NCBI GenBank assembly: GCA_030150305.1
Contig: JASLGD010000447.1
Coordinates: 1 to 10,200 of the forward strand
Direction: 5' to 3'
DNA from: Caldimonas sp.
GTDB lineage: Bacteria; Pseudomonadota; Gammaproteobacteria; Burkholderiales; Burkholderiaceae_C
Length of the DNA stretch: 10,200 nt
Shown: positions 1 through 6,901 of the stretch, piece by piece
Numbering within the stretch: position 1 is the first letter of the stretch
How the letters are laid out: each line of letters opens with the position of its first letter
Translations under genes and position numbers: made by a program
The notes under the pieces: model-generated
The model's database searches: none
The model's input: only the letters and a program-made list of their open reading frames with translations
Told to the model about the DNA's origin: nothing

Positions 1-10
1 ATCGGGACGG

Positions 11-97
11 CAGGGCGCCCAGTTTTTCGGAAGTAAAGGAGGAGGGCCGGCCGTTCAGGCCCGGCCCGGGGGACATGGAGCAAAACAGGGCGCCCAG
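11..97. repeat. Nested inverted/direct repeat downstream of coxD
   Basis: The 12-base word CAGGGCGCCCAG occurs twice, at 11-22 and 86-97. Its core GGGCGCCC is self-complementary, so the copies are both direct and inverted repeats of each other. With flanking bases, 13-27 is complementary to 81-95 at 13 of 15 positions, the flanks being an A/T run (AGTTTTT and CAAAACA). This outer stem would enclose the GC hairpin at 44-67. Of the rest of the 174-base stretch after coxD, I see nothing recognisable in 98-174. Base matches are read directly; a role in ending or stabilising the mRNA is inferred. Confidence 0.5.
44..67 (-). terminator. Possible terminator hairpin after coxD
   Basis: GGGCCGGCC (44-52) pairs with GGCC-C-GGCCC (58-67) around the loop GTTCA, leaving one bulged C at 62. 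The stem has nine GC pairs. It lies about 108 bases beyond the coxD stop in the direction of transcription. On the minus strand the hairpin is followed by a pyrimidine-rich tail (TCCTCCTTTACTTCC) rather than a clean run of T, so it is a weak match to an intrinsic terminator. It could instead protect the 3' end of the transcript. Confidence 0.35.
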
Positions 98-174
98 CCG
101 TCACGATCCCGTGCGCCACGATTCGCGATCAAACGTCCAGCACGGCCTCGAAATACGGAATACAAGAGTGGCGC

Positions 175-540
175 TCAGCGGGTACTGTTCGTCGCCGGCT
201 TGCCGCCCGCGAACGACGGCGCTTGCCGCGCCGGCTGGAATGCCGCGGGTTCGGCGCGCCGAGTCGCGTAGTCGACGCCGCTGAGCGTTGCGAGGATCGC
301 GAGCGTCGCGAGCGCCGTCGCCGCGACGATGCGCACGGTCGCCGACGACGTCCGCAGGCGCATGAAGAGCCAGAGCACGATCGCCGACTTGACGAACGCG
401 ATCGCGAGCCCTGCTGCCGCGTTGCCGGCGCCGAGGTCGAGGTACGCGCTGCCGAGGCTCGCCAGCATCAGCGCCAGCAACACCACCCAGGCGATCGCGA
501 ACACGCGTGCCTGCGAGCGGAGCTGCGGCGTCTGCTTCAT
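175..540 (-). CDS. coxD: caa3-type cytochrome c oxidase subunit IV
   Basis: A 121-residue membrane protein, the small fourth subunit of a heme-copper oxidase (prokaryotic COX4 family, a family of about 100 residues). Three hydrophobic helices are visible at about residues 12-34, 41-62 and 69-91. The second carries the family-like pattern FVKSAIVLWLFMRL with a lysine (K51) inside the helix. The last 30 residues are polar and rich in Ala, Pro and Arg. It has no metal ligands, and a structural or assembly role is known for the family. The ATG at 540 is chosen because ATGA overlaps the coxC stop by 4 bases. It is the last gene of the operon. Identity rests on the helix pattern and on its place after coxC. 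Confidence 0.88.
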   Translation of the reverse strand: MKQTPQLRSQARVFAIAWVVLLALMLASLGSAYLDLGAGNAAAGLAIAFVKSAIVLWLFMRLRTSSATVRIVAATALATLAILATLSGVDYATRRAEPAAFQPARQAPSFAGGKPATNSTR

Positions 541-1175
541 GGGTGTCGCTCGACGAGATAGAGGAGCGGATAGAGGAGGATCCAGATCACGTCGACGAAG
601 TGCCAGTAGAGCGCCATCGTGTCGATGCGGCCGGGCGTCGGCCAGGACCTCCTCGTGCCGGTCGCCCACGCGAACGCACCCACGCCGACGATGCCGATCG
701 TCAGGTGCACCGCGTGCAGCCCGGTCATCACGAAGTAGAGGACCCAGAACAGCTCGGCGCCCGGCGTGTCGGCGAGCGCGAAGCCGGCGAGCGGGAACAG
801 GTGCTCGCTCCACTCGTGCGCGTACTCGACTCCCTTCAGCACGACGAAGACGACGCCGAGCGCCGCCGTCGCCCACAGAGCGCGCGCCGTCCAGCGGCGA
901 TCGCCGGGAGCTTCGGCGCAAGCGACCGCGAACGCGACGATCGCGCTGCTCGTCAGCAGCACGGCGGTGTTGACCGTGCCGATGACGACCTCGGTGTGGC
1001 GGCTCGCGACCGCGAAGCCGTGCGGCCAGTGCGTCCGGCCGTACGCGTAGGCGACGAACAGGCCGCCGAAGAAGAGCAGCTCGGTGCCGAGGAAGATCCA
1101 CATTCCGAGCTGTGCGATGCGCGGCGCGCCCTCGGCGTCCGGCGACATCGAGACGGGCGGTGCGATCGCGCTCAT
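537..1175 (-). CDS. coxC: Cytochrome c oxidase subunit III
   Basis: A 212-residue integral membrane protein of the oxidase core. It shows the five helices of the short form of subunit III, at about 21-44, 63-86, 99-115, 137-170 and 188-210. Family signatures are visible: LGMWIFLGTELLFFGGLF near residue 23, with the conserved Glu (E32) in the helix; LKGVEYAHEW (113-122); GLHAVHLTIG (152-161); and YWHFVDVIWILLYPLLYL near the C-terminus. Subunit III has no redox centre; in characterised oxidases it binds lipid and stabilises subunit I. The ATG at 1175 overlaps the coxA stop as ATGA. No good Shine-Dalgarno sequence precedes it, which fits reinitiation. M10 is a less likely alternative start. Confidence 0.96.
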   Translation of the reverse strand: MSAIAPPVSMSPDAEGAPRIAQLGMWIFLGTELLFFGGLFVAYAYGRTHWPHGFAVASRHTEVVIGTVNTAVLLTSSAIVAFAVACAEAPGDRRWTARALWATAALGVVFVVLKGVEYAHEWSEHLFPLAGFALADTPGAELFWVLYFVMTGLHAVHLTIGIVGVGAFAWATGTRRSWPTPGRIDTMALYWHFVDVIWILLYPLLYLVERHP

Positions 1176-2863
1176 GTCGATGCGCTGCGCCTCGCGCCGG
1201 CGGCGCGCGCCGGCTCGGCCCCGGTCGGCGTCGCGTAGTCGTAGGCGCGCTCGGGGACGATCGGCGGCCGGTCGAAGTTGTGCGTCGGCGGCGGCGATCG
1301 CGTCTGCCATTCGAGGCCGAGCGCGGCGAACGGATTGGCGCTCGCGCGGCACGCGGAGCGCAGCGACGACGCGAGATAGAAGATCGGCAGCAGATAGCCG
1401 ATCGCGAGCACCACCGCGCCCGCCGACGACGCCATGTGCAACTGGTGGAACTCCGGCGGATACGCGTGGTAGCGGCGCGGCATGCCGCGCAGGCCGAGCA
1501 GGAACTGCGGGAAGAACGTGAGGTTGAAGCCGACGAAGATCAGCACGGCGGCGATCCGGCCCCAGAGCTCGGGATACATGCGGCCGGTCGCCTTCGGCCA
1601 CCAGAAGTGGAGCGCGCCGAAGTACGCCATCACCGATCCTCCGACCATGATGTAGTGGAAGTGGGCGACGACGAAGTAGGTGTCGGTGAGGTGGACGTCG
1701 AGCGCGAGCGAGGCGACGAAGAGGCCGGTGAGTCCGCCGATCGTGAACAGGCCGACGAAGCCGAGCGCGTAGAGCATCGGCGCATCGAAGCGGATCGAGC
1801 CCTTGTAGAGCGTCGCCGTCCAGTTGAAGACCTTGATCGCCGACGGCACCGCGACCAGAAAGCTGAGCAGCGAGAAGACGAGGCTCGCGGCGAGCGACTG
1901 GCCGCTCACGAACATGTGGTGGCCCCAGACGAGAAAGCCGACGCTCGCGATGCCGAGGATCGCGTACGCCATGAAGCGGTAGCCGAAGATGCGCTTCCTC
2001 GCGAAGCAGGGCACGATCTCGCTGACGACGCCCATCGCCGGCAGCACCATGATGTAGACCGCCGGGTGCGAGTAGAACCAGAACAGGTGCTGGAAGAGCA
2101 GCGGGTCGCCGCCGTGCGCCGGGTCGAAGATGCCGAGCTCGAGCAGCCGCTCGGCGATGACGAGGAGCGTCGTGATCGCGAGCACCGGCGTCGCCAGCAC
2201 GAGGATGATGCTCGTCGCGTAGATCGCCCAGACGAAGAGCGGCAACTTGAACCAGCCGAGCCCGGGCGCGCGCAGCGTGTGCACCGTGACGATGAAGTTG
2301 AGCCCGGTGAGGATCGACGAGAAGCCGACCACGAAGACGCCGACCAGCGTCAGCGCGACCCAGCTGTTCGAGAACATCGTCGCGTACGGCGCGTAGAACG
2401 TCCAGCCGGTGTCGACGCCGCCGAGCGCGAGCGCGGCGAGCACGATCGCGCCGCCGAGGAGGTAGAGGTACCAGCTCGTCAGGTTGAGGCGCGGGAACGC
2501 GAGGTCGCTGGCGCCGATCATCAGCGGCACGAGGAAGTTGCCCATCACCGACGGAATCGACGGGATCAGGAACAGCCAGACCATGATCACGCCGTGGGCG
2601 GTGAAGAGCTTGTTGTAGGTGTCGTGCGAGACGAGGTCGCCGGCCGGAGTCGCGAGCTCGAGCCGGATCAACGTCGCGGCGAGGCCGCCGATGAAGAAGA
2701 ACACGGTGATCGAGATGGCATAGAGGATCGCGATCCGCTTGTGGTCGTGCGTCGTCAGCCACGAGCGCAGCGTGTGGCCGTCGTCGAGGTAGCTCGGCGA
2801 AGGCGCGGGCGCCGGCGGCTCGGCGCCGGGCGGCAGCGCGATGGCGTCGGCGACGCTGCTCAT
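1172..2863 (-). CDS. coxA: caa3-type cytochrome c oxidase subunit I (A2-type)
   Basis: A 563-residue protein of about twelve membrane helices, the catalytic subunit that reduces oxygen to water and pumps protons. All metal ligands expected from family alignment are present: H90 and H403 for heme a, H401 for heme a3, and H266, H315 and H316 for CuB. Y270 is placed to form the His-Tyr crosslink. R463/R464 match the heme-propionate arginine pair. The K-channel lysine is K344 (AIKVFNW), and D120 matches the D-channel entrance. The helix VI motif is FWFYSHPAVY: the usual glutamate is replaced by Ala and a Tyr-Ser pair (Y264-S265) precedes the CuB histidine, which defines subfamily A2 as in Rhodothermus and Thermus caa3. 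The C-terminus is the soluble tail typical of these enzymes, and CoxC is not fused. ATG 2863 overlaps the coxB stop by 4 bases. Confidence 0.98.
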   Translation of the reverse strand: MSSVADAIALPPGAEPPAPAPSPSYLDDGHTLRSWLTTHDHKRIAILYAISITVFFFIGGLAATLIRLELATPAGDLVSHDTYNKLFTAHGVIMVWLFLIPSIPSVMGNFLVPLMIGASDLAFPRLNLTSWYLYLLGGAIVLAALALGGVDTGWTFYAPYATMFSNSWVALTLVGVFVVGFSSILTGLNFIVTVHTLRAPGLGWFKLPLFVWAIYATSIILVLATPVLAITTLLVIAERLLELGIFDPAHGGDPLLFQHLFWFYSHPAVYIMVLPAMGVVSEIVPCFARKRIFGYRFMAYAILGIASVGFLVWGHHMFVSGQSLAASLVFSLLSFLVAVPSAIKVFNWTATLYKGSIRFDAPMLYALGFVGLFTIGGLTGLFVASLALDVHLTDTYFVVAHFHYIMVGGSVMAYFGALHFWWPKATGRMYPELWGRIAAVLIFVGFNLTFFPQFLLGLRGMPRRYHAYPPEFHQLHMASSAGAVVLAIGYLLPIFYLASSLRSACRASANPFAALGLEWQTRSPPPTHNFDRPPIVPERAYDYATPTGAEPARAAGARRSAST

Positions 2864-3840
2864 GGCCGTGCGCCTCGCTCGCCGCCCGCCGGCGGCGATC
2901 CGGTCGAGCGCAGGTACGCGATCAGCGCCTCGACGTCCTCCTCGCTCACCTGGCCAGCGAACGACGGCATCACCGGAGCGAAGCCGGCGACGACGTCCTT
3001 CCTCGGCAGCAGGATCGAGTCGCGCACGTAGTTCTCGTCGGCGACGATCGTGCGGCCGTCCTGCAGGTGGACGGTGCGGCCGAGGATGCCGTCGAGCGAA
3101 GGCGCGTGCACCGTCGACGTCGGCTCGTGGCAGCCGCTGCAGCCGAGCGAGCGGAAGAGCGCGAAGCCGTACTGCGCCAGGCTCGGCTGCTCGCTGCCGC
3201 TGCCGAGCCAGCGCGCGTAGTCGGCGGGCGGCATGACGACGATGCGGCCGAGCATCTGCGAGTGGTCGGTGCCGCAGTACTCGGCGCAGAAGAGGCGGTA
3301 GTCGCCGAGCTTGGTCGCCGTGAACCAGAGGCCGGTGTAGCGTCCGGGGACGACGTCCTGCTTGAGGCGGAACGCGGGGACGAAGAAGCTGTGGATCGCG
3401 TCCTGCGAGGTCATCAGCAGCCGCACCGGCTGGCCGAGCGGGACGTGCAGCTCGTTGATCTCGCGGTGGCCGTTGCGATGCTGCAGCTTCCACATCCACT
3501 GCTTGGCGACGACGTACACCGGCAGCGCATCCGCGGGCGGCCGGTAGAGCTCGATGAAGTCGTGCGCCGCCCAGACGAAGAGAACGATGAAGATGGCGAG
3601 CGGCGTCGCCGTCCACGCGATCTCGATCGCACGCGTGCGCCGCGGACCCGGCGCGCCGCGGCCGGCCCCGGCTCGGTAGCGGATCGAGAACGCGACGATC
3701 GCGATGCAGACGCCGAGCGCGACCGTGCCGCAGAGCAGGGTCATCGCGCCGAAGAGCAGGTCCCAGCGCGGCGCGATGCTCGAAGCGCCGCCGAGCCAGG
3801 CGACGCCGGCATCGTGCGCGACCGTGGCGATGCCGTTCAC
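2860..3840 (-). CDS. coxB: Cytochrome c oxidase subunit II with CuA and fused cytochrome c
   Basis: A 326-residue subunit that takes electrons in at the periplasmic side. Residues 1-55 and 74-96 contain the two membrane helices of the subunit II hairpin. The CuA domain follows, with ligands H150, C185, E187 (backbone carbonyl in known structures), C189, H193 and M196 in the pattern CAEYCGTDHSQM. WMWKLQ (115-120) is the aromatic stretch through which electrons are thought to leave. From about residue 222 a cytochrome c domain is fused: the heme motif is CSGCH (C234, C237, H238), and M291 in APVMPSF is the likely sixth ligand. This fusion makes the enzyme caa3-type. The start is GTG at 3840: GTGA overlaps the sco stop, and AAGGAG lies 6 bases upstream. 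Confidence 0.97.
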   Translation of the reverse strand: MNGIATVAHDAGVAWLGGASSIAPRWDLLFGAMTLLCGTVALGVCIAIVAFSIRYRAGAGRGAPGPRRTRAIEIAWTATPLAIFIVLFVWAAHDFIELYRPPADALPVYVVAKQWMWKLQHRNGHREINELHVPLGQPVRLLMTSQDAIHSFFVPAFRLKQDVVPGRYTGLWFTATKLGDYRLFCAEYCGTDHSQMLGRIVVMPPADYARWLGSGSEQPSLAQYGFALFRSLGCSGCHEPTSTVHAPSLDGILGRTVHLQDGRTIVADENYVRDSILLPRKDVVAGFAPVMPSFAGQVSEEDVEALIAYLRSTGSPPAGGERGARP

Positions 3841-4706
3841 CGCGCGCTCCTTCGCGCGCTGTCGCCGTCGCGGCGCCGCCAGCACCACGCCGCGAGCGCG
3901 ACCACGATCGTCAGGCTGACGAAGCGGGTCGCGTCGAGCACTGCGCGGCTGTGGCGGTCGAGCGCGAGATCGAGATGCGCGCAGAGCAGCGCGATGCGGT
4001 CGCTGAGCGCGCCGCTGCGCTCGGCGCGCGCGTCGGCGAGGGCGTCGTCGAGCTCGCCGGGCGCGAAGCGCACTCCCATCAGATAGCGCGAGATGCGACC
4101 GCGCGGCGTCGCGACGATGAGTGCCGCCGGGTGCTCGAAGCGCGCAGCGTCGGGCAGATCGTCGCCGGCGCGGATGCGGTAGCCGGCCGCGGCGAGCACG
4201 CGGTCGATCGCGGCCGCGTCGCCGCTCAGCAGGTGCAGCTCGGGCAGCGGCGCGTGCGGCTCGGCGGCGCCGCGCAGGAACGCGGCGTACGCGAGGTCGG
4301 TGTCGCGGCGCGCGCGCGCCGTCGCCGGAGTGTCGGCGGGGTCGATGCTGACGGCGACGATCCGCGCATCGCGCGCGCTCGCGCCCGCAGCATGGACCGC
4401 CTCGAGGACGCCGTGCATCAGCAGCCCGCACAGCTGCGGGCACGTGTAGTAGCCGGGGACGAGGAGGACCGGCCGGCTGTCGACGAAGAAGTCGGCGAGC
4501 GCGACGCTGCGGCCGTCGGCGTCGAGCCAGCGCGAGTCGAGCGGCAGCGCGCCGCCGACGTTCTGCGTCAGCGAGACCGCGGCACGGCCGTTCGCCTGTT
4601 CGACCGGCGTGGCGCGCGCTCGCGCGAGCGGGAACGCGCACACGAGCGCGAGTGCGCAGGCGAGCGCGAGCGAGCGCAGCACCTCGAGGCGGCGAGCGAC
4701 CGTCAT
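3837..4706 (-). CDS. sco: SCO1/SenC family copper chaperone for CuA
   Basis: A 289-residue exported thioredoxin-fold protein of the SCO family, which loads copper into the CuA site of subunit II. An N-terminal hydrophobic segment (about 11-28) ends in ARA at 30-32, a plausible signal peptidase site, though it may stay as an anchor. The copper motif is YYTCPQLC (C89 and C93), with the third ligand H192 in FEHPAALIV. VAVSIDPADTP (118-128) is the strand-loop typical of the fold. An extra C-terminal hydrophobic helix at about 261-278, followed by an Arg-rich tail, would tie the domain to the membrane; classical SCO proteins anchor only at the N-terminus. The gene lies just before coxB, its presumed client. 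ATG 4706 overlaps the upstream stop as ATGA and has GGGAG 6 bases before it. Confidence 0.94.
   Translation of the reverse strand: MTVARRLEVLRSLALACALALVCAFPLARARATPVEQANGRAAVSLTQNVGGALPLDSRWLDADGRSVALADFFVDSRPVLLVPGYYTCPQLCGLLMHGVLEAVHAAGASARDARIVAVSIDPADTPATARARRDTDLAYAAFLRGAAEPHAPLPELHLLSGDAAAIDRVLAAAGYRIRAGDDLPDAARFEHPAALIVATPRGRISRYLMGVRFAPGELDDALADARAERSGALSDRIALLCAHLDLALDRHSRAVLDATRFVSLTIVVALAAWCWRRRDGDSARRSAR
3847..3852 (-). promoter_or_regulatory. Ribosome binding site of coxB
   Basis: AAGGAG on the minus strand, 6 bases before the GTG at 3838-3840 and inside the end of sco. It supports the GTG start, as no ATG lies nearby in frame. Confidence 0.65.
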
Positions 4707-5110
4707 CGCGTGCTCCCGGTGTCGCTCGTCGAATCCATCGTCGATGCGGACGCCGGCGCGGCCGGCGTCGCGAGCGCGGCGCCGCCGCCTTCGCGCGCCT
4801 GATCGACGAGCAAGCGCATCGCCGTCGCGATCGGGATCCGCACGATGCCGTGCGCGTCGTCGACCCAGCCGCTCGTCGTCAGGATGCGCGACTTCGCGGC
4901 GCGCTCGGCGCCGAGCTCGGGCTGGGGCGCGCTCTGCAGCGCCGGGCCGTCGACGACGAGCGCGTACGGCAGCGGCAGCCGGTCGGCGCCGGGCGACACG
5001 CGCCAGACGTGCAGCAGGAGGAACACGGCGCAGACGACGACGGCGATCGTCGCGGCGATCGCGAAGCCCGTCCACGCGACCGCGCGGACGTCGACGTCAC
5101 GCCTCGGCAC
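4703..5110 (-). CDS. Small single-helix membrane protein of the ACIII-caa3 cluster, function unknown
   Basis: A 135-residue protein that I cannot name. It has one strong hydrophobic helix at about 12-36, preceded by a charged N-terminus (PRRDVDVR). A linker beginning at about residue 55 (GPALQSAPQPEL) leads to a compact motif at 81-101: GWVDDAHGIV, then RIPI, then AM and LL. The last 25 residues are low-complexity Ala, Ser and Thr. There is one cysteine (C27, in the helix) and no heme or copper motif. From memory, short proteins with a single helix and a GWVD...RIPI..AM motif occur at this position in other ACIII-caa3 clusters; I could not check this. The GTG at 5110 is supported by a perfect GGAGGT 5 bases upstream; it overlaps the end of actF by 14 bases. 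A structural or assembly role for ACIII or the oxidase is inference from position. Confidence 0.8.
   Translation of the reverse strand: MPRRDVDVRAVAWTGFAIAATIAVVVCAVFLLLHVWRVSPGADRLPLPYALVVDGPALQSAPQPELGAERAAKSRILTTSGWVDDAHGIVRIPIATAMRLLVDQAREGGGAALATPAAPASASTMDSTSDTGSTR
4713..4717 (-). promoter_or_regulatory. Ribosome binding site of sco
   Basis: GGGAG on the minus strand, 6 bases before the ATG at 4704-4706. It overlaps the 13-base word GAGCACGCGATGA (4703-4715), which is repeated exactly at the actF start. Confidence 0.5.
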
Positions 5111-6197
5111 GGCGCACCTCCGTCGCGTCGTGCGAAGCTGCCGCCTCGTCGGAGTCGCGGCGCGCGACGGCCGCCACCCCGCTGAAGAGGAGCAGTGCCA
5201 TCCCTGCGATCGCGATCGGCGCGAGCCACCAGCCGTTCGGATCGTGCGGCGCGACCGACGGCAGCACGGTCCAGACGACGTCGAGCGCGCTCGACGCGAG
5301 CAGCAGCAACGCGACGACGTGCAGGCGCGACGGCCGGTCCTTGACCGACCGGTACAGCAGCGCGAGGAACGGAATCGCGAGCTGGCCGGCGACGAGCGCG
5401 AGGCCGATCGCGACCCAGCCGGTTTGCAGGCGCGGCACGTACCACGCGATCTCGCGCGGCAGGTCCTCGGCCCAGATGATGAGGAACTGCATGAACGCGA
5501 GGTACGCCCACGTCATCACCCACATCAGCAGCAGGTTGCCGAGGTCGCGCGAGAGTGGCGGCTGCCCGATCGCGCGCTCGCCCGGCGGGATCGAGATCCG
5601 CGCCGGCCACGCGACGGCGAACGCCGCGCCGGCGAGCGCCTGGTTCGAAACGACCACGAGCCCGAACGCCGTGCTGTACCAATGCGGCATCAGCGACATC
5701 AGGAAGTCGACCGCGGCGAGCGAGGTCACGACGGTGCACACGATCAGCGACACCGCGGCGCGGCCGCCGCTTTGCAGCGAGCGCGCGCGCGTCGACCACC
5801 ACCAGACGAGCGCGTACGCGACGACGCGGACGACGAAGAACGGAACGCTCAGCCACGCGTGCGCGAACGCCGGCCGGGCGATGCCTGCGAGCGCCTCGCC
5901 GGGGTCCGCGGCCCACGGGTAGAGCACGCGCACGCCGAAGACGATCGGCAGCCCGAGCAGCAGCAGCCACGGCAGGCGACGGCCGAGCGCCAACGCGACC
6001 GGCGCGATCGCGGTGCCCCAGTCGCCGCCGCTCAGGCGATGCATCCAGGCGTTGACGAACGCGCCGAGGACGACGCCGAGGCACCACCACCACGCCGACA
6101 GCCACGCCGCGAGGAACATCGGCGCGTCGATCCACGCGCCGACGATCGCGACGACGAGCAGCGCGATCGCGACCGAGCGCGGGCGGGACAGCTTCAT
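5097..6197 (-). CDS. actF: Alternative Complex III membrane subunit ActF
   Basis: A 366-residue polytopic membrane protein with about ten hydrophobic segments, the second NrfD-related (PsrC-like) subunit of ACIII. Recognisable stretches are HRLSGGDWG (53-61), VDFLMSLMPHWYSTAFG (163-179) and FLIIWAEDLPREIAWY (238-253). The acidic residues in these helices and loops (D59, D164, E244, D245) are conserved-looking in the family. ActF carries no cofactor; in the solved ACIII structures it pairs with ActC in the membrane and has been discussed as a proton pathway. The C-terminal 20 residues are polar and charged. ATG 6197 overlaps the actE stop as ATGA. The start context GAGCACGCGATGA is identical to that of sco. 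Confidence 0.94.
   Translation of the reverse strand: MKLSRPRSVAIALLVVAIVGAWIDAPMFLAAWLSAWWWCLGVVLGAFVNAWMHRLSGGDWGTAIAPVALALGRRLPWLLLLGLPIVFGVRVLYPWAADPGEALAGIARPAFAHAWLSVPFFVVRVVAYALVWWWSTRARSLQSGGRAAVSLIVCTVVTSLAAVDFLMSLMPHWYSTAFGLVVVSNQALAGAAFAVAWPARISIPPGERAIGQPPLSRDLGNLLLMWVMTWAYLAFMQFLIIWAEDLPREIAWYVPRLQTGWVAIGLALVAGQLAIPFLALLYRSVKDRPSRLHVVALLLLASSALDVVWTVLPSVAPHDPNGWWLAPIAIAGMALLLFSGVAAVARRDSDEAAASHDATEVRRAEA
5116..5121 (-). promoter_or_regulatory. Ribosome binding site of the small membrane protein
   Basis: GGAGGT on the minus strand, 5 bases before the GTG at 5108-5110 and within the 3' end of actF. It is among the best Shine-Dalgarno matches in the window. It fixes the GTG start of a gene that might otherwise be dismissed, and suggests direct ribosome loading rather than only reinitiation. 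Confidence 0.7.
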
Positions 6198-6901
6198 CGC
6201 GTGCTCGCTGGCGATGACGCCGCGGTCACGTTCGCCGGCGCCGAAGGCGGAGACGCCGGTTGCGAGGCGATCGGCGAAGACGCCGCCGACCGCGCCGGCA
6301 GCGCCGCCGCGAGCTCGGCCTGGAGCGGCGCGGGCAGTCGCGCGAGCTCGGCGTGCTGGCTGAGCTGCAGGGCGCGGATGTAGGCGACGATCGCCCAGCG
6401 GTCCTCGGGCGCGACGCGGTCGGCGTACGAGTACATGACTCCGTAGCCGTTCGTGATGACGTCGAAGAAGTGGCGGTCGGGGGCGCTTCGCAGCCTCGCC
6501 TCGTGGTACGACGGCGGCCGCGGGAAGCCGCGCCGGACGACCGTGCCGTCGCCGTCGCCGACCACGCTGTGGCAAGGCGAGCAGACGATCTCGAAGCGCT
6601 CGCGGCCGCGCTCGAGCCGCGCCATCGTCGGCGCTCCGGCCGACGACGCAGCATACGCGGCTGCGCGCGCTTCGTCGGCGCGTTCGCCGCGCCGACCGCT
6701 CGACGTCATCGCGAGCGTGCCGCGCGCCATCGCGACGCTGCCGGGCGGCGGCGGTCGTGACGCGCGGCCGTCGTCGAAGAGCGTGCTCCGCTCGTTCGGG
6801 TCGAAGCGCGGCTGCCGGTACATGTCCTGCATCTCGCGCTCGCACGACGCGAGCGCGACGCAGCCGGCGAGCGCGAGCGCGACGCGCAGCGCGCGGCTCA
6901 T
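6194..6901 (-). CDS. actE: Alternative Complex III monoheme cytochrome c subunit ActE
   Basis: A 235-residue exported cytochrome c. The signal segment ends in a lipobox-like LASC, making C20 the likely lipidated N-terminus, so the protein would sit on the outer face of the membrane. Just after it comes MQDMYRQPRFDP (24-35) and a Pro-rich stretch (RASRPPPPGSVA), both characteristic of ActE. One heme c site is present, CSPCH (C107, C110, H111), and M156 in GYGVMYSYADRV is the likely sixth ligand. The C-terminal family pattern PEDRWAIVAYIRALQ follows at 165-179. In known complexes ActE is one of the c-heme subunits that can hand electrons on. The tail from about 204 is Ala/Ser/Pro-rich and looks disordered. 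ATG 6901 overlaps the actD stop by 4 bases and has GAGGTG 5 bases upstream. Confidence 0.95.
   Translation of the reverse strand: MSRALRVALALAGCVALASCEREMQDMYRQPRFDPNERSTLFDDGRASRPPPPGSVAMARGTLAMTSSGRRGERADEARAAAYAASSAGAPTMARLERGRERFEIVCSPCHSVVGDGDGTVVRRGFPRPPSYHEARLRSAPDRHFFDVITNGYGVMYSYADRVAPEDRWAIVAYIRALQLSQHAELARLPAPLQAELAAALPARSAASSPIASQPASPPSAPANVTAASSPASTR

Noticed and set aside
75..284. Short plus-strand open frame (69 codons) beginning in the non-coding end, with AAAGGAGGAGG upstream at about 36-46
   Set aside because: The purine-rich stretch is almost 30 bases from the ATG, too far for a ribosome site, with a strong hairpin between. The frame runs antisense into coxD and its product is Arg-rich with no pattern.
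1112..3031. Long plus-strand open frame of 639 codons opposite coxA/coxB
   Set aside because: It is extremely Arg/Glu/Asp/His-rich with no domain or membrane pattern, and it lies antisense to genes with intact catalytic motifs. Long antisense frames are expected at this GC content.
4845..6383. Plus-strand open frame of 512 codons opposite actF and its neighbours
   Set aside because: Its composition is charged and low-complexity, as in other antisense shadows, and the opposite strand encodes recognisable ActF and ActE.
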